Source of the DNA: Pelagophyceae sp. CCMP2097
Taxonomy: Eukaryota > Sar > Pelagophyceae
Assembly (NCBI GenBank): GCA_026770575.1
Contig: MU657182.1
Span: 1 to 64,000 of the forward strand
DNA: 64,000 bases
Direction of reading: 5' to 3'
Positions 21,091-32,655 of this stretch are shown here, piece by piece. The position numbers and the translations under genes are program-made. The first letter of the stretch is position 1, and each line of letters opens with the position of its first letter. Under the pieces are notes generated by a model. That model searched no databases. It saw only the letters and a list, made by a program, of their open reading frames with translations, and was not told the origin of the DNA.

Positions 21091-22450
21091 TCAGAAGCAG
21101 CCGGGTCCGCCGCCGTTACCGAAGCAGCCGCCCCAGCCGCCGCCGAGGTCGTCGTCGTCGTCGTCGTCTGCGCGGACGCGGCGGCCCTCCAAGAGCATGC
21201 GCACCTTGACCGCGTCGGGCGTGGCGCGGAAGTTTGGCATGGCCGCCGAGATCGCCTGGACGCAGGGCGCAGACTTGGCCACGGCCGCGTAGAACACTGC
21301 CTTTTGGTTGTGCAGGTCCACCACCTATACCGCAACGGCGTTTTGAGGGTATTACGACAGTCGAAAGTTTGAGGGTACGAGGACCATCGAAGAAGAAAGG
21401 CCCTCGCTCTGATCCCCGCCGCTGCGTCTTATGTTTCCCGGGTGACGCGGGCTTATGACGTCGCAGGGCACGCCAGAGGCGATGAGCATTTGGACGACGA
21501 GCGTGGCCTTGTTCTTCGCGGCGTGGTGGAGCGCCGTGCGGCCGTCGGCGTCGCGGGCGTTTGCGTCGCAGCGCGCGCGGAGGAGCAGCTCGACGCACGC
21601 GGCGGCGTTGTACGCGGCGGCCTTCATCAACGGCGTGTGCGCGTCCGGCGAAGTGCGGCAGTTGCGGTCCGCGTCATTCTGTAAAAGCACGGAGACCATT
21701 TTTGCCGCGTTGTTAATACAGGCCCAGTGCAGCGCAGAGTAGCCGCCGCTGAGCGAATCCAACGGCTGGCCTTGCGCGCGCATGGCCGGGACCAACACGG
21801 CCAGCGACGCGGGCCGGTTCTCCGATGCCGCCATTAAAAGCGGCGTGTACCCTTGGCGGTTCTTCAGGCCGAGGTCCGCCTTGTGCGATAGGAGCACTGA
21901 AGCAATCTCCGCAGAGTCCGTCTGCGCGGCGGCGAGGAGAGGCGTGTCGCCGTATTTGTTCTTGTGGTTCACCTTTGCCCCCGCGGCGCAGAGCGCTCTG
22001 GCTCGGCCGACGCAGTTGGCCATGCGCTTGGCCGTCGCCGAGCCGCGCGCGCCCGAGGCGAGAGCAAAGTACTCGTACACGACTTTATGCAGCGCCATTT
22101 CGCCCTCGCCGTCCGGCTTGTTCATCGTCCGCAGCTCCGCGTCCGTCAGCACCACGACGGGGATGGCCTTGGCCGGCGCAGCCGAATCGGGACTCCGGCT
22201 CGAAGCCTAGGATTCGCAATTGGGCGCCCTCTCCTCGCCGCGAGGCCCATGCTCGAGGACGGCGCAAGGGATTTCCCACGAGGCGGGCCCCTGCCGCCCG
22301 GTGATGCCCCCGAGAGGCCCGCTCGGCGCTCGCCGCGGCGTCGGCTTGTGAGTCGCCTGGACGCACCTCTTCCGGCCACTTTTCTTCCTCGTCGCCGCGC
22401 GCCGCGGGGGGCGCGGCGCGCCGCGGCTTCGAGCGCTTCTCCGCGGGCAT
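21091..22450 (-). CDS. Ankyrin-repeat protein, 3 exons
   Basis: Exon 1 (from ATG 22450) encodes a charged, disordered region. Exon 2 (about 22208-21452) carries roughly five ankyrin repeats with signatures NKYGDTPLLAAAQ, NRQGYTPLLMAAS, GGYSALHWAC, DAHTPLMKAAAYNAAACVELLL and DGRTALHHAAKNK. Exon 3 (21327-21091; GAC|GTCATA...ATAG) adds a helical end, an Asp run (DDDDDDD) and a Gly-rich tail ending GGPGCF. The protein is a protein-interaction module with no attached enzyme domain; its role is unknown. The exon 1 donor (CTC|GTGGGA near 22288) is a guess. Confidence 0.75.
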
Positions 22451-22722
22451 CTCCACCGCCGAAGGACGAGTCTTGGGCGCGAGATCTCGAGAGCAGCTCC
22501 TCGCGGCGGTACCGCGGTGCCTCGCGAAAGTTTCAGAAGTTTCATTATTGCTGCTCCTGAGAAATCACGCGTCAATAATGTTAAGTTTCGGTATCCGCGT
22601 GGTCGTCCATGCGCGACCCGAACAGTTGGAAACACTTCAAACAGGCCAAAGTGGCGGGGTGATCGTATACAGCGGGCGGTCGATTCTCTCAGAGGTTGTC
22701 AAAGGTCTTCAAGTCGACGGTA

Positions 22723-24565
22723 TCAAGGTGATGTGTAGGCGGCGGCCACGGGGGGGTCGACGGCGCGTATGGTGCCATTCTCCAGCGCGACGAGGAGCTT
22801 ATCGGCCCGAAACGGCGCAACGACGGTCGCGTCGGCCTCGAAGACGACGTGGGCGTGGGGTCTCGCTTTCGAAACGTCGAAAAAGGTACACCTTTGCGTG
22901 CCGTTCCCCGGCACGACAAACGATTCAACGCAGAGCCACTCGGGGTGCCGGATCTGCTTCGATGAGGCCCCGTGGCCCGAATACCTAATGCGGTGGATGG
23001 CGGAGGACCCGGTGGATGCCGGAGCTGCTCACGTTTCGACGACCAAGGGCTCGTGCGTCCGGCGGAGGTCCCAGAGCTTGAGTTTGCCGTCTCCGCAAGA
23101 GAGCAGTTCATTTTCAGAGTCCGGCCGCCACCGCGCGCTCGTCGCCCGCGAATGCGCGTCGGCGCGGAGGACGCTCTGAGATGACCGCAAATCCCAGACG
23201 CGAACGGTCCCGTCGTCGGCCGCCGTCGAAAGCAGAAATGACTTGGCGGGGCACCACCGCACGTCCTTGACCGCCCCGTGGTCCGAAGCGCCCTCGAAGC
23301 GTCGGGCCTCGGATAGTCGAAATGTCGAAATGTCGAAGATGCAGACGGCCCCGTCTTTCCCACCCGTCGCACCTCTCGATGATGTTTCAGCGTAGTCCAG
23401 CGTCCAGGCCCCGGAAGGGTGCGCCTGTAAAGTAGACACGCTCCTCGGAGGTGAAACTGACGCGTCCCACAGCACGGCCCGGCCGTCGTTGCCCGCCGTG
23501 AGCAGCAGCGCCGGCTGATGAAATCGGCGGACGAACGCGAGGCCGCCGATCCAGCCAGACCCGGCCTTGAACGAGACGACGGGGTCCGCGCGGCCCGGCG
23601 AGAAGAGGGAGATGCGCGCGTTCTTGCCTGCAGCGGCAAAAAGCTCGCCGGCGCCGCCCAGGGACGCTAGCGCGTAGACGCGCTTCAGCGCCGCGTCGAA
23701 GAATTCCGTCTTCGCCGCCGCGCCGGCCGCGGACTCGCCGGACTCAGCCAGCAGGTACGATTTCGCATCCGAGTCGACCTGTTCCGCGGCATTCGTCGTG
23801 ATGGGTCGTTTGTGATCGCACCATGAAAGGACGCACCTCGATGACGGGCGCTTCTTCGGGCTCTGCGCGCGGCGCCGCCGCGGCGTCGTCCGGGCCGTCC
23901 GCTGTTTCATGCGCTGCGTCGCTGCGGAGGCGCCGCGAGCGGCGCGGCGCGTCGGTCTGCGACGTGGCGCGCTTTTTCGATTGCCGTTTTCGACTCGTCA
24001 CGGTGAGCGGCACGAACCCGCCGCCGAGGCCCAACGACTTGAGATAATCGTCGTTGCGCTTGATCCGCGCCGCCCGCGCCACGTCGTACGCGCACAGGCC
24101 ACCGGCGTCTTCGGCGTCGGCGTCGGCGTCCTCGGAAGAGCCGCCTCGCGCGCCGCCGTGCGCTGCCGCGTCATCCGCAGTCGAGGCCTCCGTGGTAACG
24201 TCCTGGCGCGCCCCGGCCACCGCGGCGTCCGAGGGGGCGCCGTCCGCCACTCCCTCGGGAGCGGCGTCGTCCGGCACCGCCGCGTCCGACACGACGTCGA
24301 CAGCCGTCGTGTCCCGCGGCGCTCGGCGCCCAGCAGCAGCGTCCACCGCCGCGGCGTCCGATGGGGCGTCAGGAACTGCGTCCTGCGCGCTGCTGCTGCG
24401 TGGTCGGTCCCCGATGTCGGGTCGGTCCACGATGACTTCATCAGCAGTTGGACCCGCGCGCGCCTCGGCGCCTTCGACGGCCGCGACGGCCGCGGCGGGC
24501 GGCTTCCTGAAGAAGCTGCCCAGCTTGGTCTGCCGCAGCGGCGCCGGCCGCGGCCTCGGGGTCAT
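22723..24565 (-). CDS. CMR1/WDR76-like WD40 protein with N-terminal PIP box
   Basis: The exons 24565-23837, 23778-23033 and 22984-22723 (GAG|GTGCGT...ACAG, AC|GTGAGC...TTAG) give 578 aa. Near the N-terminus is QTKLGSFF, a textbook PCNA-interacting (PIP) box QxxLxxFF, followed by a long acidic Ala/Asp-rich linker. Then come a segment ARIKRNDDYLKSLGLG and PRRSRRL, which resemble the conserved block before the propeller in yeast Cmr1 and animal WDR76, and a WD40 propeller (VRVWDLRSSQS, LKLWDLRRTHEP). CMR1/WDR76 proteins act in genome maintenance at stressed replication forks. Nuclear location and PCNA recruitment are inferred from the motifs. Confidence 0.78.
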
Positions 24566-25017
24566 CGTCGTCCAAAACTTGGACCAAAAGAGTTTTTTTA
24601 AATAGTCGATTTGAAAAGTCAACCGTGGACTTCATTTTCGGCGGTGGTTCGAACGAAGTCGAACGCCCTGCGAATCGAGGTGTCGCAACGAGGCGCAGAG
24701 CGTGAGCATTCCTGGCGAGACGCGAGGCTTGAGGGTTGCGTTAAGAGATTATAAGCAAGCAAGAGATAAGACTCGTAAGTTATAGACAGAAAGTGGTGCG
24801 CTCGAGGCGGCCCGACGACCGCCGCGGAGCGTCTGCAAGTAGTGCGGCGTCCTTGGACGCCGCAGGCTCCGGCCGTCTGTGTGCAGTCCGCCGCGCGCCG
24901 CATGCGCAGCGCGCCGCCGTCGACGGATCGCTGCGGGCGCCGACTGGACAGATCCGTCGCGGCGGGTTGCTCGCCGTCGTTCAGAGTCCGGCGCGTTTCC
25001 GCGTCGTCGGAGACGCT
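24566..25017. other. Intergenic, nothing seen
   Basis: Between the CMR1-like start and the 3' end of the small membrane protein gene there is no credible ORF or RNA. The part near 24730-24790 is AT-richer and may be the CMR1-like promoter. Confidence 0.45.
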
Positions 25018-25501
25018 CTAGTTGCGCTTCTTGCCCTCTTTGATGCCCTAAACGGAGAAACACCTCAGAGGGCTATTTCGACGGCGGCGGTTCAAAGAAG
25101 AGTTGGTGATGGACGTACCTGGTACAGCGTCCAGCCCATCCAGCTGTACATGACGACGACGACGCAGGCCGCGAAGCCTGTTTGCGTGGACTCGGGACGC
25201 GAGGACCGGGGCCGCCGCCGCCGAAGGGCGGCGTTCCACGAGAGACGCGACTCAACACGATTCGACATTCAACACGATTCGACACGATGCAACTCCGACC
25301 TCCCTCGGGCGGGACGCACCGATGAGGATGTACATGAAGATGCCGACCTGCGACAGAGGTGGCTTCGGTCGCGCCGAGCGCGGCAAGAGGCCCTGATGGG
25401 AGACGGACCTCATCCTCGTCTCCGTCATCATCGTCCAAATCATCGCCTGCCACGACGCGCAAGAGCAGCGCCGGCAGCCAGAACGCCGCGACGGCAGCCA
25501 T
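25018..25501 (-). CDS. 69-residue single-pass membrane protein with C-terminal dilysine (KKRN)
   Basis: Four small exons (25501-25409, 25347-25320, 25177-25119, 25047-25018) join in frame at GAG|GTCCGT...GCAG, G|GTGCGT...ACAG and CAG|GTACGT...TTAG. The product has a signal peptide (MAAVAAFWLPALLLRVVAG), a 12-residue acidic lumenal segment (DDLDDDDGDEDE), one strongly hydrophobic helix of about 29 residues (VGIFMYILIG... to ...WMGWTLYQ) and a tail GIKEGKKRN. Lys at -3 and -4 form a classical COPI retrieval signal, so ER residence as a type I protein is inferred. No family is recognised. Exon count is high for so short a protein, but all four joins keep frame. Confidence 0.6.
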
Positions 25502-27222
25502 GCCCAGCGTCTACGAGGCCTCGAGGGGCTGGCTCTCCTACTAACTCTCCAGCAAGGGTCAGTCGGTTCGCGTACTATACGGACCGCAGTTTTCCAAAAC
25601 TTTGGAAAGGGGGTTGTTGCAATTGCATTTTCAATTTCGCCGGCGACGGCCCGAGTTACTCGTTCTATCCCGGGCGTTTGATAGTAATGGGGGTAATTAG
25701 GAGCGGGGAATCGAGTGGTCGCATTTTTTTCGCGCGAATCGCGCTCCTTGGCGCCGATTCTGAAAAGAAATCGCCATAATTGAGCCTTGCGGGCTTTTGA
25801 GCGGCTCTTTCGACGCCCCGGACACGTGGCAGTCTTTATCCGGCCTACCCGGGAGACGCCCGTACGAGATACCCTATTTTTAGGCTACTGCATAGCCACT
25901 TGTGGATTCGGTTGTGTCCTCAATAAGGGATTTTTAAGAATTGATGAGGGCATTAAAAATATTTATTGAGATATTTCGGTTTCGGTTTCGGTGTATGTTT
26001 ATGTAAATCCGAAGTCGGGGCGGATAAGCCGTGCCACGGGCCGTATGCGCACGCTTCCACCTCGAGGTGGTTTGCAGTTAGTAGATGGGTCCTATAGACC
26101 GCGGCGATCCTGTTTTGGGGTCCATAGGATTCCTAGGAGCCCCCGCAGTCCAAATCAAATCAGCCTCCAATGACGTTAACATTTATTTAGGTCCGTTCTG
26201 GTTTTCTCGTGAGATTTTATTGGGTTTTTATTGTTTTTCAATCAAGTCCAAGTTATCGACCAAAAGGGCAATGTATCTTAGCGATGCCCTATCAACCCTA
26301 TCGACCGGAACGTGTAGGAGACCTAGCTCGAGGGAGGTTTTACAACGGTCGCATGGAGAGGCCGCCCCTCCATGTCATCGTCGAAAAATCTCCCTCTAGC
26401 TAGGTCTCCTACACTTTCCGGTCGATAGGTTTTTGGCAGGATCGCCAAAAAAACGCCAAAAACGGCTGATCTAATTTGGACTGCCCGCTCGTCGCGCGAC
26501 GTTTCGCCCATGTTGTCGCTTAAATCGTGCATTTTCACCCCACCTCATAGGCAAAGCTCCTTTAGCCCGCTGTTCAATCGTGTGCGGGACGACCCAACTA
26601 AGGACATTACACAAAAAGTTTACGAATAGGCGCACTGCCGCGCCGAGGAACCTCCAGATACCAGGCTGGTATCTGGTGATGGGACGGCCATAATCCACGT
26701 TACAGCGATAGATTGAAGCTGCAGTGTTTGTCCTTGGGTCACCGCGCAGCCCCTCGGATTGGTGGGGCCTACGAGCCAAACCGCGGCGATTTCCATTTCG
26801 GTACCAGCGAGCGTGCCCAGACTTCCAGGAGCGTCCAGCCCTGTATCTTTTTTGGCAGGAGAGGCCTCGGAGGTGTCTGCGAGCGCATGCCACGCTGGAC
26901 GGCCGACTGCGACCGCGCGCGACACACTATAACCCCTAAAGGCCGTTTTTGACCCGTTTTTGCTAACTTTTCTCGCAGGTCGCAAAACTCCTCGGAGATT
27001 GCGCGAGCGCGGTCCTTGGGTCGAATATAGTCGTATTACAAGGCCTGAGTTTGGCGACCATTGTCGCGCCCTTTCCATAAAGCAACACCCCCCTTCTTTC
27101 AAGTTGGAGAAGGCTGCCGGTTCGGCGACTGTCGAGGTGTTATTCGAACTTGCACACGCGTGGTCGACGCACGACGTAGCCCCCGCGGCATCTTTGCCGG
27201 GCGCCCGCGTCGCCGCGGCGGC
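25502..27222. other. 1.7-kb gene-poor, lower-GC region
   Basis: No convincing gene. It contains three TTTCGG hexamers at 25976-25993, a 133-bp near-perfect palindrome (26297-26429), and an 11-bp-arm palindrome CCAGATACCAG-G-CTGGTATCTGG at 26654-26676. The base composition (AT-rich around 25900-26300) differs from flanking genes, consistent with old insertions. The right end should hold the exportin-6 promoter. Confidence 0.5.
26297..26429. mobile_element. 133-bp inverted-repeat (foldback / MITE-like) element
   Basis: The arms begin CCTATCGACCGGAA and are mirrored at 26416-26429. About 63 bp on each side pair with only scattered mismatches (for example CGTGTAGGAGACCTAGCTCG against AGTGTAGGAGACCTAGCTAG), separated by a few bases. 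No coding capacity. This is a foldback or miniature inverted-repeat element; a transcript would form a long hairpin. Confidence 0.7.
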
Positions 27223-30200
27223 ATGGCGACGACGCAGGTGCGGCATGGCGACGATGCTGCAAGCGGGCGCGACGGGTGCACTCGGTGACGTCTCATGCGG
27301 GGACTAGGCGCGGCTCGAGTCCGTGGGCGCGCTGCTGGTGGAGTTCTACGAGGGCGCGTCGCACCAGAGCAAGTCGCAGCTCGGGCGCGACTTGGCGCAG
27401 CTGCGCGCGCGGCCCGACGCCTGGAGGGACGCGATATGGTGGCTCACCAGTGCGTGCGACGCGGTCGAAGCAGGCTTGAATATGAAACTCACGATAGGCA
27501 CGGCGGACCTCGGCGGCCCTCCGGCGGCGGTGATGTACGTTTCGTACTGGTGCGCCTCTGCGCTGGAGGAAGCAGTTAGAGTTGGCTTCGGCTCGGAACA
27601 TTTGGGCCCGGCCGGACGCGCCCAAGTCAGACAGGCTTTATTCTCGCCGGAATGCCCCGAGTCCGTGCTCCTCGCCGCCGCTCAAGGTTCCCGGCCGCGG
27701 CTGCCGCCGGCCGTGCGGACGCGCCTTCAGAAGGTGGTGGTCGACGTCGGCAAAGCCGCGTGGCCGCACGAGCACGCGACTTTCCTAGACGAGCTCTGCG
27801 CCGCGGCCCTGGTGCCCGACGCGGGCACGGCGGCGCTGGGGTTGGAGCTGCTGGCGCTCGTGGCGGAAGAGTTTTGCGCCGTTGGCAGATTGGCGGCCAG
27901 TCGGCAAAAGGTCCTCCGCGAGCGCGTCGCACAGAACCTGCCCCAGGTGAGGACTCTTCTGGGTTTGAGTCTGCTCCTTGTGTGATGCCCTCGGCTAGAT
28001 CGTGGCTCTCCTCTGCGAAGCGCTCCGCCGCTCCGCGTCTTTGATCGACGCCGGCGGCGCGACGCTGCCGCACGCGGCCGCGCAAAGAGACGCGGCTCTG
28101 TCGGCGCTGTCGACGTTGGTCGCCAACGCGCCGCTGGCCACGCACCTCACGCCCGAACTCTTCGCCACGCTCTTCGCCTTTGTCGAGCGCGACCTGCGCC
28201 GCGCGGCTTGTGCCAATCGAGACGACGACGTCGAGTACGCCGGGGCGACGGCGGCTCTGCGGACGTTGGAAGTGACGTTGGCGAAGAAGCTCGTGCCTCC
28301 CGACTTTGCCAGGTTTGTGTTCGAACTTGGGGGCCACGTTCTCACCACGCTCCGCGCGTTTGGCGACGCTTTGGATCGGCGCGCTTTATTCGAAGGTGCG
28401 GACGACAGCTTTGACGCGTTGGCGCAGGGGGTGACCGAATTGGTCGCCACGTTTGTGGAGCAGCACTTAGCACGTGTCGCGTCGACGAATTTCCCCATCC
28501 CGGAGCTCTTATCCTTAGTGGCCAAGGTGACGTTTGCGCAACAGACGAACGCGGCGGGTCTGCGGAGGGCTCTGAGGCCGTGGGAGACGCTGGTGGCGTT
28601 TTTATCCGTCGATAGTGAAGACCAGGGCCGATGCGCAATGGCGGCGCAAAACGCCGAAGGCTTGGCGGGCGTGCTGGAGACGCTCTTATCGACGCGGCTG
28701 CTCCACGCGCACAACCACGCCGCGCTGGAGAACGTCGACGAGAATGTGGGCGACGAGCCGCAAGACCACGGTTTTGGCGAGTTAGAGTCTGGAGACGTCG
28801 ACGATTTACTCGACGAGCTCGGCGGCGGCGCGCCGGATTCGCGCGCTCTGGGGGGCGGTTGTGCGTCCTCCGAGCTCGCGCGGCTGTTTACAGAGGCTTT
28901 AGAGCTCATCTCGGCAGCGTGCGTCGCGGGCACTTTCCAGCGTCCGTTGCAATGTGCATCCAAAGGGAGACGAGGCCGTCGGAGGCTTTGGATCGTCGGA
29001 GACCCGGAATCGTATGTCGCTAGGTATCCACGCTTGCGTGGCGTCTCGCGTCGCGGCGTGCGCGGCTCGCGAACTCGGCGGGGCACTGGCCGTCGCGGCG
29101 GCTTTAGAAGGCCCCGACGCCTCGCTCGGCGCCACGGACGCGGCGACGCTGCTCTACGCTCTCGCGTCATCGGCGCCATTCTGCGACTTAGAATCTCTTT
29201 TCGGCGCAGCCGAAGCAGCTCTCGTGGCCGCAAACGGCACGCTGCGGCACCGCGCGCACGCGCGCGGCGTCTGCTTCGCCAAGCTTGAGCGGGCTTCGTT
29301 GGACGCTCTCCGACAACTCGCACCCGTGGTCGCGAGGGTCCAAGTGCAGACGCAGGACCAAGATCATCGAAGGAACTATATCGTCGACGCGGCGCTGGAC
29401 GCCGCCGCCACGGCGTTGGACGCGTCTGTGGCGCCGGCGCCGGAGCCGGTGGCGCGCGCCGCCGCGTGGCTGATTTTGGCCGTTGCCAAGTCCCCGTCCC
29501 GCGTCCCGAATCGGCCAAGCGCGGAAGGAGCCAGAAAAGACCCTTTCGACGGGCTTGCCCTTTTCGACGGGCCTCCGACGGGCGAAGCGAGAGTGATCGA
29601 AAGGGCGTCCAACGAGAGAGTGATCGGACCGCCATGCAATAGGTCCCTCGCGGGCAGCCCTCGCGGCGCGCGTTCGAATTCGCGCCTAGAGGCGCTGGCG
29701 ACGGGTTTTGCGCACTCGGCGGCGAACAACGTCCCGCCGCGGTGCGGCGCTTTGGTCTACAGGGCCGCGGCGGCGGTGTCGCTTGCGCCGGGCCAGTCAC
29801 AACATCGCCCTCCGCACGAGCAGGCCGAGTTCTTAGACCGAGCGCGCCGCGGCCTATCGATGCTGACGCAGCCGCTGGCGGAGCCCATCTTGGGCCAGTC
29901 GCGGCAATTGGCGCAGTCTTCAGGGACTTTTGATGTCGACGCTCTCGACGCCCGCGGCCTCGCGCAGTCGCAGCGCGGCGCGCGGTTCCTGGCGGCCGTC
30001 TGCGCCGGCTACGCCAGAGACGCGACGCCGCAGCAGGCTCTGAACGCGGCATTTTTTGGGTCGGAGAGCGGCGCGGAGACGGCTCTGGGACAGGCTTTAA
30101 ACGCGTCTCCGCAGCTCTTAGCGCACTGCGCCGCCGTCGCCCTCTCGTCGGCGACGTTCGACCGCAACGCGCCGCCGCAGCAGATCCGAAGCTTTGCCAG

Positions 30201-31367
30201 CAAACGAGCACCGCACCTGCCCGAAGCCGCGTCTGTTGCAACCCTGTCTGTTGCAACCCGGACCGTCGTGAGACTCGGCTCGATCAAAGCCAGGAACATG
30301 GAGCGTAGGTCCGCGGCCAACGCTTTGGTGGACCTCCTCGTCTCGGCGTCTGCCGCTTTTGGGCACGCCAACGGCGGGCAACATGCTTTAAACGCCGTCG
30401 GCGCGCTCCTCGTCGCCTTCGACGCCGCGGACCCCGTCGCCGTCCTGCTCGGGCGCCGCGCCGCGGGCGGCTACACGGCCGCGCCGCCGCCCCAGGCCGC
30501 GGCGCTCTATTTGTTGAAGGCGACGTGCCGCTTACTCGCCCAAGTCGCCGCCGCCACTTCCAAGGCCGTCGCCGCCGCGGTGCCCGACGCCCGAAGGCCG
30601 CGTCTTTTGTCCCCTGGCATTCGCTCGGCAAGACGATGAGAGATGATGCGCTCGGCAAGACCAGCCGAGAAGATCGGCTCGAGAAGAGAGCGTAGGGTCG
30701 GCAAGACGATGCGAGAATATAGGTATGCGACCTGGCCCTGCGGCACGTGGCGCCTCTGGCGCAGTCGGCGAGGCACGCGGCGGAGCTGCTGCCGCCGCTG
30801 TACGACTTGGCCAAGCAGCTGCTGGTGAACCAGTGGGGCGCGTTTGTAGACAAGGCCCCGACAGAGTGGAACGCACCACACGAGGCCACCTTTCGGTCGG
30901 AAATCGCGGCGCAGCACTTCCACGCTCTGATGGACCTCATCGCCATCGGCGTCCGCGGCGTCGACCTCCCGCCGCACGTCGTTCAAAGCGCGGTGGCGAC
31001 TCTAAGGGCCGCGGACGCCGCGAGCCGCCTTTTCGACTTGCCCGCCTTCGCGCAGAGGTGGCGCGCGGCCTTTGCAGACGCGCTGATGGACGCTTTATTT
31101 GAGCGTCGGCATGATCTGCTCGCAGACGACTTGGCGGCGGCGCTGCACGCCGTTGCGAAAGCGGACATGGCCGCATTCTTTTCAGCGTTCATCCCCGCCA
31201 AGCTATCCCGGCTCCAGGGCTTGGACGACGCGCAGCGCGGCGCTGTTCTCCAGGGCTGGGCGCCCGCGGAGGACCTGCCCTCGTTTGTGGCGAGCGTGAG
31301 GGACGCCGTTGCCGACGTTTCCTTCCACCGCGACCGTACCAAGACCCGCGTCCAAAGCCCCGAATAG
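27223..31367 (+). CDS. XPO6: Exportin-6 (XPO6), 6 exons
   Basis: Exportin-6 is a Ran-dependent importin-beta family receptor exporting actin-profilin from the nucleus. The exons 27223-27237, 27308-27946, 27999-28953, 29024-29489, 29643-30579 and 30723-31367 give about 1218 aa, near the family's ~1125. Family-like signatures are VVVDVGKAAWPHEH near the N-terminus, the FLSVDSED region, and a C-terminal DMAAFFSAFIPAKLSRLQGL...DLPSFVASVRDAV block closely resembling the XPO6 end. The body is helical HEAT-type sequence. Exon 1 encodes only MATTQ (CAG|GTGCGG donor). The boundary at 28953 may instead be at about 28940. The last intron holds repeated CTCGGCAAGA blocks. Confidence 0.8.
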
Positions 31368-31849
31368 AGACTACGCTTCGGGAGAGACGCGCGCGCTTCG
31401 GAAGAGACGCTCTCAATGCAGGCAACGCGCACGCGCTGGAGTAGCACGGGCTGCGCGGCCACGACCTTCAAAGAACACCGCCGGTTCATTAAAGTCGTGT
31501 TCGCTCCGGGAACTCGAGGAGCGCATCCCGGAGGGGCGGCTGCCTCCCCGAGACGGTCCCACCGGACTCGTGCGCCGCGCGCGGACGTCGTTGGTTGCCA
31601 GTGAACCCGTCACGGTTTTACCGGATCTCCAAATCAGCGCTTTTAGCGAAATCAGATTGACGCGCGCAACAGCCCTCCTCGTCGGCGCGGCGCGGCCCAG
31701 CGTCGGAGGCTCCCCCCCATGAGTGGCTCCCGCCGAGGATTTGCGCGCAGGGCGCCCGGAACGAAGGGCGCCTCATCGATGTGCTCCGTAGGTATTCACT
31801 GGGATACTAGTACATAGGACTCGGCCGCCGTGCCCCTCGCGTCGTCGAG
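31368..31849. other. Intergenic, nothing definite
   Basis: No gene is supported. The stretch carries a CTTCGG(G/A)AGAGACGC repeat near 31375-31410 and the presumed thioredoxin promoter. Confidence 0.4.
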
Positions 31850-32410
31850 ATGGCGTTGGTGACGGAGGTGACTGCGATCTCGTCGGCGGCGGACTGGCAG
31901 AGTATGGTCAAGGACAACGACAAGATCCTCGGTGCGCCCAAACAACCTTCCAACGCCCCCATCGACCCGCCTTTCTAGTCATCGACGTGCACCAGAAGTG
32001 GTGCGGCCCGTGCGACACGGTCAAGCCGGCGTACGCGCTGTTGAATTCCAGTGTGGACGACTGCAAGGGCAACGTCTCCTTCTTGACGGCTTCAGTTCAG
32101 CAATTCAAGACAGAAATCTGCGCCCTCGGCCGCTGGCAAGTAGCGCTCGGCGACTCGTGACGATTTCTGCGTCCGACGCGAGGAAGACTACCTTTGCTTT
32201 GTCAGACGACGGCCCTCTCCAAGCGGCTTCTCGTATAACCCCCACCGCTTTAGGTTCGACCTCTCGGCGCACGGCTGCATGCCCATCTTCTTGGTCGTGC
32301 AGGGCAACACGATCCGGGACACTGTGGTCGGGGCGGACGTGCCGAAATTGAAGGCTTGCGTGGAGAAACACGTCGCCGCGCGGAAAAAGCTCGCCAACGA
32401 CAAGGCATAA
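31850..32410 (+). CDS. Thioredoxin-domain protein (WCGPC), 3 exons
   Basis: The exons 31850-31931, 31979-32135 and 32254-32410 give 131 aa, one thioredoxin fold. The redox site WCGPCDTVKP is intact, and the cis-Pro loop is visible as GCMPIFLV. There is no signal or transit peptide (MALVTEVTAISSADW), so a cytosolic or ciliary location is likely. The sequence resembles the thioredoxin domain of NME8/TXNDC3-type proteins, but no kinase domain follows. The second intron reads best with a GC donor (TG|GCAAGT) that preserves a Trp codon; no GT donor keeps frame. The basic tail EKHVAARKKLANDKA ends the protein. Confidence 0.82.
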
Positions 32411-32655
32411 CCACGCACGAGGCCCCGACCGAATACGGCTCGGCGGCCAGGGCGCACCCCGCTTTATCACTAAACTCGCTATTTTTTTACACCACCGTGG
32501 AAACGTCTCGAGGGGATGCTCAACGAGGCGCGACTCGTGAATTACTCGTGCGTCGACGGTCTTCTGTTCAGCGATTGAATACCCAGATCGCATCTCCTTA
32601 GCAGCGTGCCAGTGCGTCGTCGGGAACTCTGCGGGATGTCGTCTGCATGCCCGCG

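Noticed and set aside
25976..25993. Telomere-like TTTCGG repeats
   Set aside because: Only three units and internal to the contig; not the TTTAGGG/TTAGGG type expected.
26620..27246. 208-codon - frame in the gene-poor region
   Set aside because: No motif, no leader, overlaps the exportin-6 promoter and start, and has composition unlike the neighbouring genes.
27995..30256. 753-codon - frame opposite exportin-6
   Set aside because: Arg/Pro/Ala/Ser-rich shadow of the exportin-6 exons, crossing its introns without splice evidence.
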